Below, piece by piece: positions 7,593-16,408 of a DNA stretch of 37,972 nt. The notes under the pieces were generated by a model. It was not told the origin of the DNA and did not search any database. It saw only the letters and a list, made by a program, of their open reading frames with translations. The position numbers were made by a program, and so were the translations under genes. Positions within the stretch are counted from its first letter, which is position 1; each line of letters opens with the position of its first letter. The stretch spans positions 1 to 37,972 of the forward strand of contig DDTL01000110.1 of the NCBI GenBank assembly GCA_002344345.1, in the 5' to 3' direction. Source of the stretch: Saprospiraceae bacterium UBA2365 (lineage in GTDB: Bacteria; Bacteroidota; Bacteroidia; Chitinophagales; Saprospiraceae).

Positions 7593-10193
7593 TTTTTTCG
7601 AAAAAACAAACTCATCCTTTTTGGCATCCACCAGTATGGTATCCTCAAAGGTATAATTGCCTCCCAGAATGTTTTTGGACAACTCATTGGTCAGTTCCTG
7701 TTGGATCACCCGTTTCAACGGACGGGCGCCAAACTGCGGATCATAACCCAGTTCGCCCAGCAATTTCCAGGCTTTATCGGTCAGTTCCAGGTTGAGTTTT
7801 TCTCTGGCGAGCCGTTTCTGCAATTTGCCAACTTCCAGTCTGGCGATCTGTCCCATTTCCTCTTTTGTCAATGGCAAAAACATGATCCGCTCGTCGATCC
7901 GGTTGAGGAATTCAGGACGCACGCTGGATTTCAGCAGGTCAAACACTTCATTTTTGGTGGCATCCAGGATCTCCTGTCTTTTTTCTCCACCGAGTTCCTG
8001 CAGATCTTCAAAATTTTCCAAAATGATGTCCGATCCCATATTGGACGTCATGATCACGATGGTATTCCTGAAATTGGCTACGCGGCCTTTATTGTCCGTC
8101 AACCGGCCTTCATCCAATACCTGTAGCAGAATGTTGAAAGTATCAGGATGCGCTTTTTCGATCTCATCCAGCAAAACGATGGAATAGGGTCGCCTTCTCA
8201 CCGCTTCAGTCAATTGGCCACCTTCGTCATATCCCACGTATCCGGGAGGCGCTCCCACCAACCTGGAAACAGCGTGTTTTTCCTGAAACTCACTCATATC
8301 AATGCGAATAATCGCCCGTTTATCATCAAACAGCAATTCGGCCATAACTTCAGCAAGGTAAGTTTTTCCCACACCGGTTGGCCCCAGGAAGATAAAAGAT
8401 CCGATGGGTCTGTTTTCGTCCTGTAAACCAGCACGGCTTCTTCTCACCGCATCTGCAATGGCATTGACTGCTTCCTTTTGACCGATCAGTCTTTTACCGA
8501 TCTCTTCTTCCAGGGTGAGCAGTTTTTGCTTTTCGCTCTGCATCATTTTGGATACCGGGATACCGGTCCATTTGGAAACGACTTCAGCAATATCGTTGGG
8601 TGTGACTTCCTCGTTGGTGAAACGGTTGTCATCCGGCAATTCGATAAGTTTTTTCTGAAGCTCCTCCAGTTTTTGCTGTTGCTCCTTCATTTCACCGTAG
8701 CGGATGCGGGCTACGGTTTCGTAATTGCTCTCCCTTTCAGCCTTATCTGCTTCCAGCGTCAGTTCTTCAATTTTCTTTTTAATCGACTGGATCTGGTCGA
8801 TCAGTTCCTTTTCATTCTGCCATTTTGCTCGGATGGAATCCAGGGTTTGTTTGGTATTGGCGATATTTTCGTTGATCGCCTTGAGTTTGGCATCATTCTT
8901 TTCCCGTTTGATGGCTTCGCGTTCTATTTCCAGTTGCCTGAGTTTTCTGTCCCATTCATCCACTTTTTCAGGAACGGAATCCAGTTCCAGCCTCAGTTTG
9001 GACGCAGCTTCGTCGATCAGGTCGATCGCCTTATCCGGCAATTGTCTGTCCGTGATGTACCTGTGGGACAATTCGGCAGCTGCGATCAGCGCTTCGTCCA
9101 GGATGCCGATCTTGTGGTATACCTCGTATTTTTCCTGGATACCGCGAAGTATGCTGATGGTATCTTCCACGGAAGGTTCGTCGATATAGACCGTCTGAAA
9201 ACGTCTGACGAGCGCTTTGTCCGTTTCAAAATATTTTTGATATTCTTCTGCGGTCGTGGCACCGATGGTCCGGAGTTCGCCCCTTGCCAAAGCTGGTTTA
9301 AGGATATTGGCAGCGTCCATTGCACCGCCGCCGCCGCCAGTGCCGATCAGGGTATGGATCTCATCGATGAACATGATGAATTCTCCATTGGATTCCTGTA
9401 CTTCTTTGATGACTGCTTTAAGGCGTTCTTCGAATTCTCCTTTGTATTTGGCTCCGGCGACCAGGGAAGCCATATCCAGTGTAAATATTTTTTTGGATTT
9501 GAGATTGTCCGGAACATCCTGTTTGACGATACGCCAGGCGATACCTTCGACGATGGCAGTTTTGCCCACACCGGCATCACCGATAAGGATAGGGTTGTTC
9601 TTTTTACGCCTGGAGAGAATATGGAGTATCCGTCTGATCTCCTCATCGCGGCCGATGATGGGGTCAAGTTTACCCGATTCTGCACGCTCATTGAGGTTGA
9701 CAGCAAATTTTTTCAAAGCATTGTACTGGTCATCCGCATTCTGATCGGTGACTTTTCTGCCTTTGCGCATTTCGGTGATGGCTGCTTTCAGTTGGGCTTC
9801 CGTGACCCCGACGTCCTTCATGATGGAGGACGCCTTGTCATTTCCCTGCAAAATAGCCAGCAGCATGATCTCGATGGAGATGAACTCATCGTTGAATTCC
9901 GGCAGTATATTTTTTGCCCTGGAAAGCGCTTTATTGGCATCACCCGTCAGGAATTGTTTTTCACCGCCTTCCACTCGCGGGTAGGTTTTGATGGTATTGA
10001 TCAGTTTTTCTTTCAGGAGGGAAATATTGACCCCCATTTTCTGAAGCAGAAATTTAGACAGGTCCTCGTCTGTTTCGAGGATACCTTTTACCAGGTGCAC
10101 GGTATCCACTGCCTGTTGGTCGTAACCACCGGCGATTTGCTGTGCTTTGAGTATGGCTTCCTGCGCTTTTATGGTGAAATTGTCGTAAGTCAT
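7575..10193 (-). CDS. clpB: ATP-dependent disaggregase ClpB
   Basis: ClpB is a cytoplasmic AAA+ hexamer that extracts polypeptides from aggregates together with DnaK. The 872 residues contain the full architecture: an N-domain with two Clp repeats (1-145), first P-loop GDAGVGKT (205-212), Walker B FIDEIH, a coiled-coil middle domain (about 400-530), second P-loop GPTGVGKT (about 604-611), Walker B LLDEIEKAH and a C-terminal small domain with QFGARPLKR. The first P-loop has Asp-Ala where GEPGVGKT is usual. The last five codons and the stop lie in the inverted heptad array, so the extreme C-terminus VIGKQ has been set by the repeat. A long open frame on the opposite strand is a shadow. No clear promoter was seen upstream. 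Confidence 0.97.
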   Translation of the reverse strand: MTYDNFTIKAQEAILKAQQIAGGYDQQAVDTVHLVKGILETDEDLSKFLLQKMGVNISLLKEKLINTIKTYPRVEGGEKQFLTGDANKALSRAKNILPEFNDEFISIEIMLLAILQGNDKASSIMKDVGVTEAQLKAAITEMRKGRKVTDQNADDQYNALKKFAVNLNERAESGKLDPIIGRDEEIRRILHILSRRKKNNPILIGDAGVGKTAIVEGIAWRIVKQDVPDNLKSKKIFTLDMASLVAGAKYKGEFEERLKAVIKEVQESNGEFIMFIDEIHTLIGTGGGGGAMDAANILKPALARGELRTIGATTAEEYQKYFETDKALVRRFQTVYIDEPSVEDTISILRGIQEKYEVYHKIGILDEALIAAAELSHRYITDRQLPDKAIDLIDEAASKLRLELDSVPEKVDEWDRKLRQLEIEREAIKREKNDAKLKAINENIANTKQTLDSIRAKWQNEKELIDQIQSIKKKIEELTLEADKAERESNYETVARIRYGEMKEQQQKLEELQKKLIELPDDNRFTNEEVTPNDIAEVVSKWTGIPVSKMMQSEKQKLLTLEEEIGKRLIGQKEAVNAIADAVRRSRAGLQDENRPIGSFIFLGPTGVGKTYLAEVMAELLFDDKRAIIRIDMSEFQEKHAVSRLVGAPPGYVGYDEGGQLTEAVRRRPYSIVLLDEIEKAHPDTFNILLQVLDEGRLTDNKGRVANFRNTIVIMTSNMGSDIILENFEDLQELGGEKRQEILDATKNEVFDLLKSSVRPEFLNRIDERIMFLPLTKEEMGQIARLEVGKLQKRLAREKLNLELTDKAWKLLGELGYDPQFGARPLKRVIQQELTNELSKNILGGNYTFEDTILVDAKKDEFVFSKKVIGKQ

Positions 10194-10877
10194 GATGCTT
10201 AAAAATTTATGAGTTGCAATGTATGAAAATGTATGTTTTTATCCAATGTTCTGTTTGTAAAGTAATATTTAAAATATCCTCATCAAATCTCTGGCCATTT
10301 GAGGTTTGGAGGTGAAAGATGCCAAAATGACATTAAATATATCAGAGATATGACATAAGTACAGGATGAGTGAGTGGAAGTTTTGGATTAAGGTCATGAG
10401 TCTTCAATTGATTCTAATTGCAATGATTTTAGGGTCAAGCTTTAACATATCAATATTTGTCAGAATCAGGATTTACAGAATTTCCATGATTATCAGGATT
10501 GATTCATGATGCACCCAGAATCCTGAAAATCCTCTGATCCTGAAAATCCTGATTCAGACAGTTTTTATCATTTCAAAATTTCCGGAACTTGTCGTCTGAA
10601 TGAAATCAGGTGCTGGTTTTTGTTCAACTTCCAATTCATGAAACTGTCCTTCAATCAACTATTGAGAATCACTTTTAATTTTTCGACTGATCATTTTCAC
10701 CGGAATATAAATAACCATCCCCGTGATCTTAACCCACATTTCTTATTACCCAAACGCAATTAGCCATTTTTCAGGGTTTTGTAAATTTTTGAGTTTCAGT
10801 TTGTGTACTACAGATTTTAATTTTGTAAAGGGTCTGTTTTTTATTTTCAGCGTTTCTTGCAGCGTTTTTAGTTTTTG
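10194..10877. other. intergenic region upstream of clpB
   Basis: About 680 bases without a convincing gene. It holds the inverted-repeat element at 10459-10559. The part next to the transposase remnant (about 10760-10877) may contain a decayed IS end, but I could not define terminal repeats. No consensus Bacteroidota promoter for clpB was recognised. Confidence 0.5.
10459..10559. repeat. 101-bp imperfect inverted-repeat element
   Basis: The left arm (10459-10478) starts GTCAGAATCAGGATT and the right arm (10540-10559) ends AATCCTGATTCAGAC. The 20-base arms match at 18 positions. Between them the words AATCCTGAAA and ATCAGGATT recur, so the whole stretch is built of short AATCCTGA-like units. 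This looks like a dispersed intergenic repeat of the kind common in Bacteroidota. Confidence 0.65.
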
Positions 10878-11523
10878 CTAAGGTTCTGAACATTTGTGCA
10901 GGGTGATTTCTTTGCCTGCCTGATTATATCCACTGGTCGTAATGATTTTCTGGGTATTGCCGATACGGACTATTTCCCTCCAGCATAGGTTAATTCCTGA
11001 TGATTTCAACTGATGCCTGATGGTGTTAGCCAACCAATATGCCAGTAACGCCAGGTTTAGATGTGCAATGGTAGATTCATCTTTTTTATGATAGATCGGA
11101 CGTAAGTCTATATCTATTTTTAAGGTTCTGAAGGTGCTTTCTATTTCTCTGATCGTGTTGTATACATTCCATACGATTACCTCATCTTTCATATCCATGC
11201 TTGTTCTGATGAAGTACCGTCCGAGGTCCTGGATTGCTTCACTATCCCTTTGCTCATTCTTCTCCCAGATCATTTCTGTGACCTTCATTTTCTTTTCGTC
11301 ATAGCTCAAGCGGATGGTGTACCTGCCTTGGCCTGAAGGGTATTTCTGTTTGGCTCTGCCTATTCTTTGATTGACTTTGTATGCTTGTTTTATTCCTCCT
11401 TTCTTACTGATTGATATTTTGATCTTTTTCAGTTCTTCTTCATATCTGGTCTCAAACTGGCTTTTCATCCTTTGTTCTTTCTTTGCCTTCAGATTGCTGC
11501 GTACCTCCAACCAATAATCCGTT
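10878..11523 (-). pseudogene. IS1634-family transposase, C-terminal part, frameshifted
   Basis: This frame encodes the C-terminal portion of an IS1634-type DDE transposase. The block YNTIREIESTFRTLK followed by DLRPIYHKKDESTIAHL is the region carrying the catalytic Glu. It continues the upstream frame if one base is skipped in the A8 run at about 11543-11550 (read on the minus strand): past that run this frame reads VSPAKTDYWLEVRSNLK without a stop. The product would lack the first half of a usual protein of 500 or more residues. It is either a decayed element or an expression by slippage; decay is more likely because the N-terminal catalytic region is gone. Confidence 0.7.
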
Positions 11524-11964
11524 TTAGCTGGACTTACTTTTTTTTAAAACTACTTCTTTTTTGGATTTGGTTTCTAAATAGACCTCCTGGCGACTTGGAT
11601 CAAATGCATAATGGTAAAGTTTTGTCCGGCTTACATATAGATAATGATAACCTTTGGCTTTAATCATTGCCAGATTCTCTACCGTGGCAATGCCTGCATC
11701 CAGCACAATGATCGGCTTTTTGGGCCCGACTACATAATCTATCCGTTCAATAAGCACATCCGGATCTTTCCAATCCGAAAAGTTTACCTCATGCATCGAA
11801 GAGTGTTTTATAAATCCAAATGTTTTTACTACCAATGCCAATAACTTGTAGATCGAATTGCTGGACATACTGGTTATAATGCTGATCTGCCTTAAAAAAT
11901 TGCCTGCTTTATAGAGTTGTAAAAACTTTTTAATTTTATTCATCGATACATTTTGTTTCGCCAT
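11524..11964 (-). pseudogene. chimeric transposase remnant: IstA HTH joined to IS1634 core
   Basis: This 146-residue frame has two parts. Residues 1-40 (MNKIKKFLQLYKAGN then a helix-turn-helix) resemble the N-terminus of IS21-family IstA. From about residue 41 it changes to IS1634-type sequence: ALVVKTFGFIKHSS, then the IIVLDAGIATVENL block that carries the second catalytic Asp. The junction is near 11845. It stops at 11524 just after an A8 tract, and the other transposase half follows in another frame. It probably reflects deletion or recombination between two insertion sequences. It is unlikely to give an active transposase. Confidence 0.65.
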
Positions 11965-12063
11965 ACCAAGTATTTTTGTGACTCAAAATAGCCATCAAAT
12001 CTATTGCCTAAAGTGGTTCAGTTTGCTCCGGAATGGGTATTTCAATTTACTCCGGAATACTCA
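11845..12063 (-). mobile_element. IS21-like left end with 5' fragment of istA
   Basis: Read on the minus strand from 12063, the end begins TGAGTATTCCGG and carries two copies of a TTCCGGAGnAAA unit (TATTCCGGAGTAAA and CATTCCGGAGCAAA), 26 bases apart. Repeated terminal units and a TG tip are typical of IS21-family ends. The istA-like start codon follows about 100 bases inside at 11964. Only this end is present; the rest of istA, and istB, are missing. Confidence 0.6.
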
Positions 12064-12434
12064 GACTCAAAGTATATAAAATGAAAGTTTGTTAAGTGGG
12101 AAGTTTATAAAATGTTTTTTGCTCATCATTTTTCCCGGTCTTTGATCCTGATAAAAAATGAAATGTCTTTCATTACCCGGCGGCGAAAGGCATTTGTTAT
12201 CATTTATGTATCGGATCATTGAATATTTTCAAAATTTGAATATGGAATTGAGCCGAACAATCCAACTTTTCGTGATTTATTCTGCTTAAGACTTTACCTT
12301 TGTGATCACAAAATCGACCAGAATTTTAAAACAATACTTTTGCAGATCTTTAATAATAACATTCAGATCTTTTGAGTATTAAGTTATTAATTAAGATTCC
12401 AAAAGGGAGTGAACATTCAATAAATCGCATTCAA
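12064..12434. other. region between IS remnant and nadE
   Basis: About 370 bases with no gene. It contains the likely nadE promoter elements described separately. Nothing else is recognisable. Confidence 0.5.
12295..12312 (+). promoter_or_regulatory. candidate -7 element and palindromic operator before nadE
   Basis: TACCTTTG at 12295-12302 matches the Bacteroidota -7 consensus, although the -33 TTTG is not clear. It overlaps a perfect 14-base palindrome, TTTGTGATCACAAA (12299-12312), which would cover the transcription start. A second -7-like box, TACTTTTG, occurs about 40 bases further on. The palindrome resembles two abutting CRP/FNR half-sites, but a site this short can arise by chance. 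Confidence 0.4.
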
Positions 12435-14072
12435 TTGAAAATAACACTTGCACAACTCAACTATACCATCGGCCATTTCGAAGGAAACCTTCAGAAAATG
12501 ATGGAAGCCATAGAACAGGCAAAGACTGAAAAATCAGATATCATCTGTTTTGCAGAACTTGCAACCTGCGGTTACCCGCCAAGGGACTTTCTCGAATTCA
12601 GGGATTTTATTCGAAGGGCCAACCTAAGCATTGAAGCGCTCACCAAAGCAGCCAACGGCATTGCCATCGTGGTTGGTTCGCCGACCATCAACCCGGACAT
12701 CGAAGGGAAGGATCTGTTCAATTCAGCTTATTTTCTGGCTGAGGGCAAAATTCAGTTCGTACAACACAAAACACTACTGCCTACGTATGATGTGTTTGAT
12801 GAATATCGTTATTTCGAACCCAACAAGGATTTTGGCATTGTCGAATATAAAGGACATAAAATCGCTTTAACCGTATGTGAAGACCTTTGGAACCTGGGCA
12901 ATGAAAACCCTCTGTACACCATTTGCCCGATGGATGAAATGGTCAGGTTGCAGCCCGATCTCATGATCAACCTATCGGCTTCTCCCTTTGATTACGATCA
13001 GGTTTCCAAAAGAATGAAAGTACTGAAAGAGAATGTCAATCGCTACGGACTGCCACTGTTTTATGTCAATCAGGTCGGCGGACATACTGAACTGATCTTT
13101 GATGGTGGTTCGACCGTTATTTCACCCGATGGTACCGTCTTCGATGAGATGGATTATTTTCGTGAATATCATAAAACATACGATCTGGATGAAGTTCTGT
13201 CTGGCAAAACTGATTACAAAAATGCCTCCTCCAAAATGGAAAGGATCCATGATGCATTGATCCTGGGAGTCAGGGATTATTTTGGCAAACAAGGATTAAC
13301 CAGGGCTGTTCTGGGACTTTCAGGAGGCCTGGATTCTGCATTGACTGCTGCACTGGCAGTTGAAGCCCTGGGAAAGGAAAATGTCAGAGGATTATTGATG
13401 CCATCACCTTTTTCATCCGGACATTCGGTGGATGATGCCGTTGCTTTGGCTGAAAACCTTGGGATACAATATGACATCATTTCTATTGAAAAGGTTTATA
13501 ACAGCTACCTTGAGACCATGGAAACCAGTTTTGAGGGCAAACCTTTCGGTATCGCTGAGGAAAACCTGCAGGCGAGGACTCGTGGCAACCTGTTGATGGC
13601 CATTTCCAATAAATTCGGACATATTTTGCTCAATACCACCAATAAAAGCGAGATGGCAGTCGGTTATGGAACATTGTACGGTGACCTGGCAGGCGGACTT
13701 TCGGTGCTGGGTGATGTATATAAAACGGAAGTGTATGAATTGGCGTATTATGTCAACCGTGAACGGGAGATCATCCCCAAAAATACCCTGACCAAACCGC
13801 CTTCAGCGGAATTGCGCCCAAATCAAAAAGATTCCGACAGCCTGCCTGAATATGCTGTGCTGGACAAGGTGTTGAAGGAATACATAGAAAACCGGCTTGG
13901 CCCTCAGGAGATCATCGGTCTGGGTTATGATGATGCCCTGGTAAAGCGTATACTGAAACTGGTGAATACCAATGAGTTCAAACGTTATCAGACTGCTCCG
14001 GTTTTAAGGGTTTCGCCGAAAGCATTTGGCAGCGGGAGGAGATTACCGATTTCGGCAAGGTATCTGGCATGA
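12435..14072 (+). CDS. nadE: glutamine-dependent NAD+ synthetase
   Basis: NadE makes NAD+ from nicotinic acid adenine dinucleotide, with ammonia released from glutamine by its own N-terminal domain. The protein is about 545 residues from a TTG at 12435, chosen because it gives the usual MKITLAQLNYTIG start; an earlier TTG at 12372 would add 21 atypical residues. The N-terminal nitrilase-type glutaminase has the Glu41-Lys112-Cys148 triad (FAELATCGYP, HKTLLP, VCEDLW). The C-terminal synthetase has the PP-loop LSGGLDSAL (about 295-303) and the FSSGHSVDDA and NTTNKSEMAVGY blocks. Two -7-like boxes lie upstream. The gene is intact despite the IS remnants next to it. Confidence 0.93.
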   Translation: MKITLAQLNYTIGHFEGNLQKMMEAIEQAKTEKSDIICFAELATCGYPPRDFLEFRDFIRRANLSIEALTKAANGIAIVVGSPTINPDIEGKDLFNSAYFLAEGKIQFVQHKTLLPTYDVFDEYRYFEPNKDFGIVEYKGHKIALTVCEDLWNLGNENPLYTICPMDEMVRLQPDLMINLSASPFDYDQVSKRMKVLKENVNRYGLPLFYVNQVGGHTELIFDGGSTVISPDGTVFDEMDYFREYHKTYDLDEVLSGKTDYKNASSKMERIHDALILGVRDYFGKQGLTRAVLGLSGGLDSALTAALAVEALGKENVRGLLMPSPFSSGHSVDDAVALAENLGIQYDIISIEKVYNSYLETMETSFEGKPFGIAEENLQARTRGNLLMAISNKFGHILLNTTNKSEMAVGYGTLYGDLAGGLSVLGDVYKTEVYELAYYVNREREIIPKNTLTKPPSAELRPNQKDSDSLPEYAVLDKVLKEYIENRLGPQEIIGLGYDDALVKRILKLVNTNEFKRYQTAPVLRVSPKAFGSGRRLPISARYLA

Positions 14073-14133
14073 TAGAAAGAATTTGACAAAAGCTTTTTTG
14101 TTACCTCTTAAAGGAATTGGAATGAAAAACTCT

Positions 14134-14268
14134 TTCTACCTAACCCGGACGAGCCAGAACCAAAGAGGAAATTGATTTAAGAACCCCGTTGGATATATAT
14201 CCTACGGGGTAAATATTCTGCCAGGCTTTATTCCTAAGATCAAATTTCTTTAAAATTCTTCCAAAAAA
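14134..14268. repeat. 135-bp direct repeat, copy A
   Basis: This copy begins TTCTACCTAACCCGGAC and matches 14656-14790 at an offset of exactly 522 bases, with about nine mismatches and no gaps. It contains a near-perfect stem-loop: ACCCCGT at 14184 pairs with ACGGGGT, enclosing the palindrome GGATATATATCC. Confidence 0.8.
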
Positions 14269-14420
14269 TGCACGAATTCATTTTTTTAAGACACGATGTT
14301 TTTGGGGGCTTCCCCAAAAAAGCCGCTTTGCGTGAAGTTTGAACAAAAAAATTTCCAACAGCTGAAATGAACCACATGTTGGTTAGTTTTGGCTCCTAAG
14401 CACCTAAACTCGATATTGTC

Positions 14421-14441
14421 ATTCCGGGCTTGACCCGGAAT
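14421..14441. repeat. REP-like palindrome, copy 2
   Basis: ATTCCGGG, loop CTTGA, CCCGGAAT form a perfect 8-bp stem. It is the same element as at 7419-7439 with one loop base changed. Confidence 0.75.
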
Positions 14442-14511
14442 CCCGTGCATTGAAGAATTCCTTATAAGGAGTAATGAATGAATCCTCCATGACAGGTCGC
14501 TGGTGTACGGG

Positions 14512-14532
14512 ATGGCGGATCAGGTCCGCCAT
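14512..14532. repeat. palindrome of the GGCGGA type
   Basis: ATGGCGGA, loop TCAGG, TCCGCCAT form a perfect 8-bp stem, followed by CATGACAGATCGGTGTCCG and related words. It lies 70 bases from the CCGGG palindrome, and both sit between the two 135-bp repeats. Confidence 0.7.
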
Positions 14533-14655
14533 GACAGATCGGTGTCCGTCATGATAAATGGGGTGTCCGTCATATCAGATTGGTTGTACGCATTAGTATG
14601 TCAGGTGTATACGGTGGTGACCATTTTGAATTCCAGAAAAAGGGATGTAACACTG

Positions 14656-14790
14656 TTCTACCTAACCCGGACGGGCCAGAACCAAAGAGGAAATTGATTT
14701 AAGAACCCCGTTGGATATGCATCCGACGGGGTAAATATTCTGCCAGGCTTTATTTCTAAGATCAAATTTCCTTATAATTTTGCCAAAAAA
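14656..14790. repeat. 135-bp direct repeat, copy B
   Basis: Second copy of the repeat at 14134-14268, about 93% identical. The outer stem ACCCCGT/ACGGGGT is unchanged; the inner part reads GGATATGCATCC, so the inner stem keeps GGAT/ATCC pairing while the loop differs. Confidence 0.8.
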
Positions 14791-15015
14791 AAACCCCGAT
14801 TTCGATTTTTTAAAACACTTAAAGCATGTGTAAACATTTATTACCGGAAATGCAGAACTGTTGAATAGCTTACGACGTTTTAATGCTTTGTTTTCGAATC
14901 GGGTTGTTTAAAGATCCTGAATTGTTTGTATCCGCATTCAACTGATCCTCATCAACATCTTTTTTCTTTACTATTGGCAATTTGTTTTTAGTTTCGCAGA
15001 TTATTTCAAAATTGC

Positions 15016-15891
15016 ATGAAAAGCAAACAATTTATTTCAGATTGGTCTGACTGGATCATACTCTTTTTTTTGGGGATCGTTTGGGGAACTTCCTTTATAC
15101 TGATCAAAAAATCACTGATCGCTTTTGACAACATACAGGTTGCCGGGCTCAGGATCCTGATATCTTCCCTTGCATTTTTACCCATCGTTTTATATGACTG
15201 GAATAGGATCAACTGGAAAAAATGGGATAAACTGCTGATCATCGGTATTCTGGGAAACGGTATACCTCCTTTTTTGTTTGCTTCTGCACAAACCAAACTC
15301 AGCAGCAGCCTTGCCGGTGTACTCAATGCCATGACCACCATCTTCACACTGCTGGTGGCCATACTGTTTTTTAAGCGCAAGTGGAATTTTTACCATTTGA
15401 TAGGTGTTTTGATAGGTTTTGGAGGCGCTATGATGATCATTTTGTACAACAACAAGCTGGAAGGAAACTTTTATTATGCCTTACTTGTGATAGCAGCCAC
15501 CATGTTTTATGCATTTGGAGGAAACATCGTCAATGCCAGACTGGGCGATGTCAAACCTCTCCATATCAGCGCCGTATCCTTGTTTTTTCTGATGCCTGTG
15601 GGGCTGATCGCGGTTGGTACTTCTGATTTTTTTGAAGTGATGAACACTAACCCGGATGCATGGTCATCCCTGACGGCAGCATTTGTGCTGGCCATCGTCA
15701 ATACTGTAATTTCATCTGTACTCTTTTACCGGCTGATACAGCAAACGAGTGCGGTTTTTGCATCCACGACCACCTATCTTATACCTGTTTTTGCCGTATT
15801 CATGGGCGTATTGGATGGTGAATCTTTCTATCCAATCTATTTTGTCAGCCTGGTGCTGATCATGATCGGAGTTTATCTTACCAAGAAATAA
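15016..15891 (+). CDS. EamA/DMT-family transporter
   Basis: This is an inner-membrane permease of the drug/metabolite transporter superfamily. The 291 residues contain about ten hydrophobic helices in two EamA repeats (roughly 10-140 and 150-288). The first helix carries GIVWGTSFILIKKSL, the usual EamA entry motif, and the end of the second repeat carries VFAVFMGVLDGE, the usual P-V-x-G-E-like block. Substrates in this family include amino acids, sugars and drugs, and none can be assigned here. The ATG at 15016 follows a weak -7-like TAGTTTCG about 30 bases upstream. It is convergent with the small membrane protein gene at 15911. Confidence 0.88.
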   Translation: MKSKQFISDWSDWIILFFLGIVWGTSFILIKKSLIAFDNIQVAGLRILISSLAFLPIVLYDWNRINWKKWDKLLIIGILGNGIPPFLFASAQTKLSSSLAGVLNAMTTIFTLLVAILFFKRKWNFYHLIGVLIGFGGAMMIILYNNKLEGNFYYALLVIAATMFYAFGGNIVNARLGDVKPLHISAVSLFFLMPVGLIAVGTSDFFEVMNTNPDAWSSLTAAFVLAIVNTVISSVLFYRLIQQTSAVFASTTTYLIPVFAVFMGVLDGESFYPIYFVSLVLIMIGVYLTKK

Positions 15892-15910
15892 TCATGAAAG
15901 AACCACAGAT

Positions 15911-16408
15911 TTATTGAATGTTCACCCGTTCGCCCATGACTTCCTGAAAAAAGAAATGGAGGCGGAACATATGTTCTGCACCCAGTTTCTGTCCAAGTTG
16001 CGCGCCGAAATACAAAGCCAGTCCCAGGCCGGTGATCAGCGCCAGGTACCAGATCTCTCCATAGGGTTTCCCCAGGGTCATTTTTGACATGACGAGTACA
16101 CCAACAAAAGAGAACATGATCCCCAAAATGGCATATCCATACATAAACAACATCCATGTACCAGGATTTGGTCCGTAATGGCCTCTGATCTGCGTTTGGC
16201 CATCAATGGTCTCAAACCCCAATTCCAATTGAGGGGACCAACTGTGTCTTTCCTCACTTGGTATCTTGATGACAATGTAATCATTCATTGATTGCAGAAC
16301 AAAATCATTCCCTTTGGTTTGTTTTAATTCCAGGGCTTTAGATAGAAATTCCTCCTGGGTAATATTGGAAAATTGCTTAAATCTGGGTCTTAATCGAAAA
16401 CTTGCCAT
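15911..16408 (-). CDS. uncharacterised protein with two membrane segments
   Basis: The protein is 165 residues with no recognised family. The N-terminal half (1-105) is soluble and beta-rich, with HSWSPQLELGF and IRGHYGPNPGTWMLF. Two hydrophobic helices follow at about 107-130 and 139-158, then a short polar tail. The layout, a beta domain ending in GPNP and leading directly into a helix pair, recalls small conserved Bacteroidota membrane proteins, but no function is known to me. It stands alone, 20 bases from the convergent EamA gene. I saw no clear promoter. Confidence 0.65.
   Translation of the reverse strand: MASFRLRPRFKQFSNITQEEFLSKALELKQTKGNDFVLQSMNDYIVIKIPSEERHSWSPQLELGFETIDGQTQIRGHYGPNPGTWMLFMYGYAILGIMFSFVGVLVMSKMTLGKPYGEIWYLALITGLGLALYFGAQLGQKLGAEHMFRLHFFFQEVMGERVNIQ

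Larger units (their letters stand above)
14073..15015. other. repeat-rich intergenic region after nadE
   Basis: About 940 bases without a credible gene. It holds two 135-bp direct repeats, two perfect palindromes and a small G/C hairpin (TTTTTGGGG, GCTT, CCCCAAAAA at 14299-14320). Short open frames running through it, such as 14503-14697, are made of repeat sequence and are not called. Confidence 0.7.

Noticed and set aside
8478..10202. 574-residue open frame on the plus strand opposite clpB
   Set aside because: It is the antisense shadow of clpB, low in complexity (Phe/Asp/Gln rich) and without recognisable motifs.
14299..14320. Rho-independent terminator of nadE
   Set aside because: The stem is good, but it lies 227 bases past the stop codon, within the repeat region, and lacks a T-run directly after it on the plus strand.
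14503..14697. 64-residue open frame between the direct repeats
   Set aside because: It reads through the REP-like palindrome and into the 135-bp repeat; the composition is that of the repeats, not of a protein.
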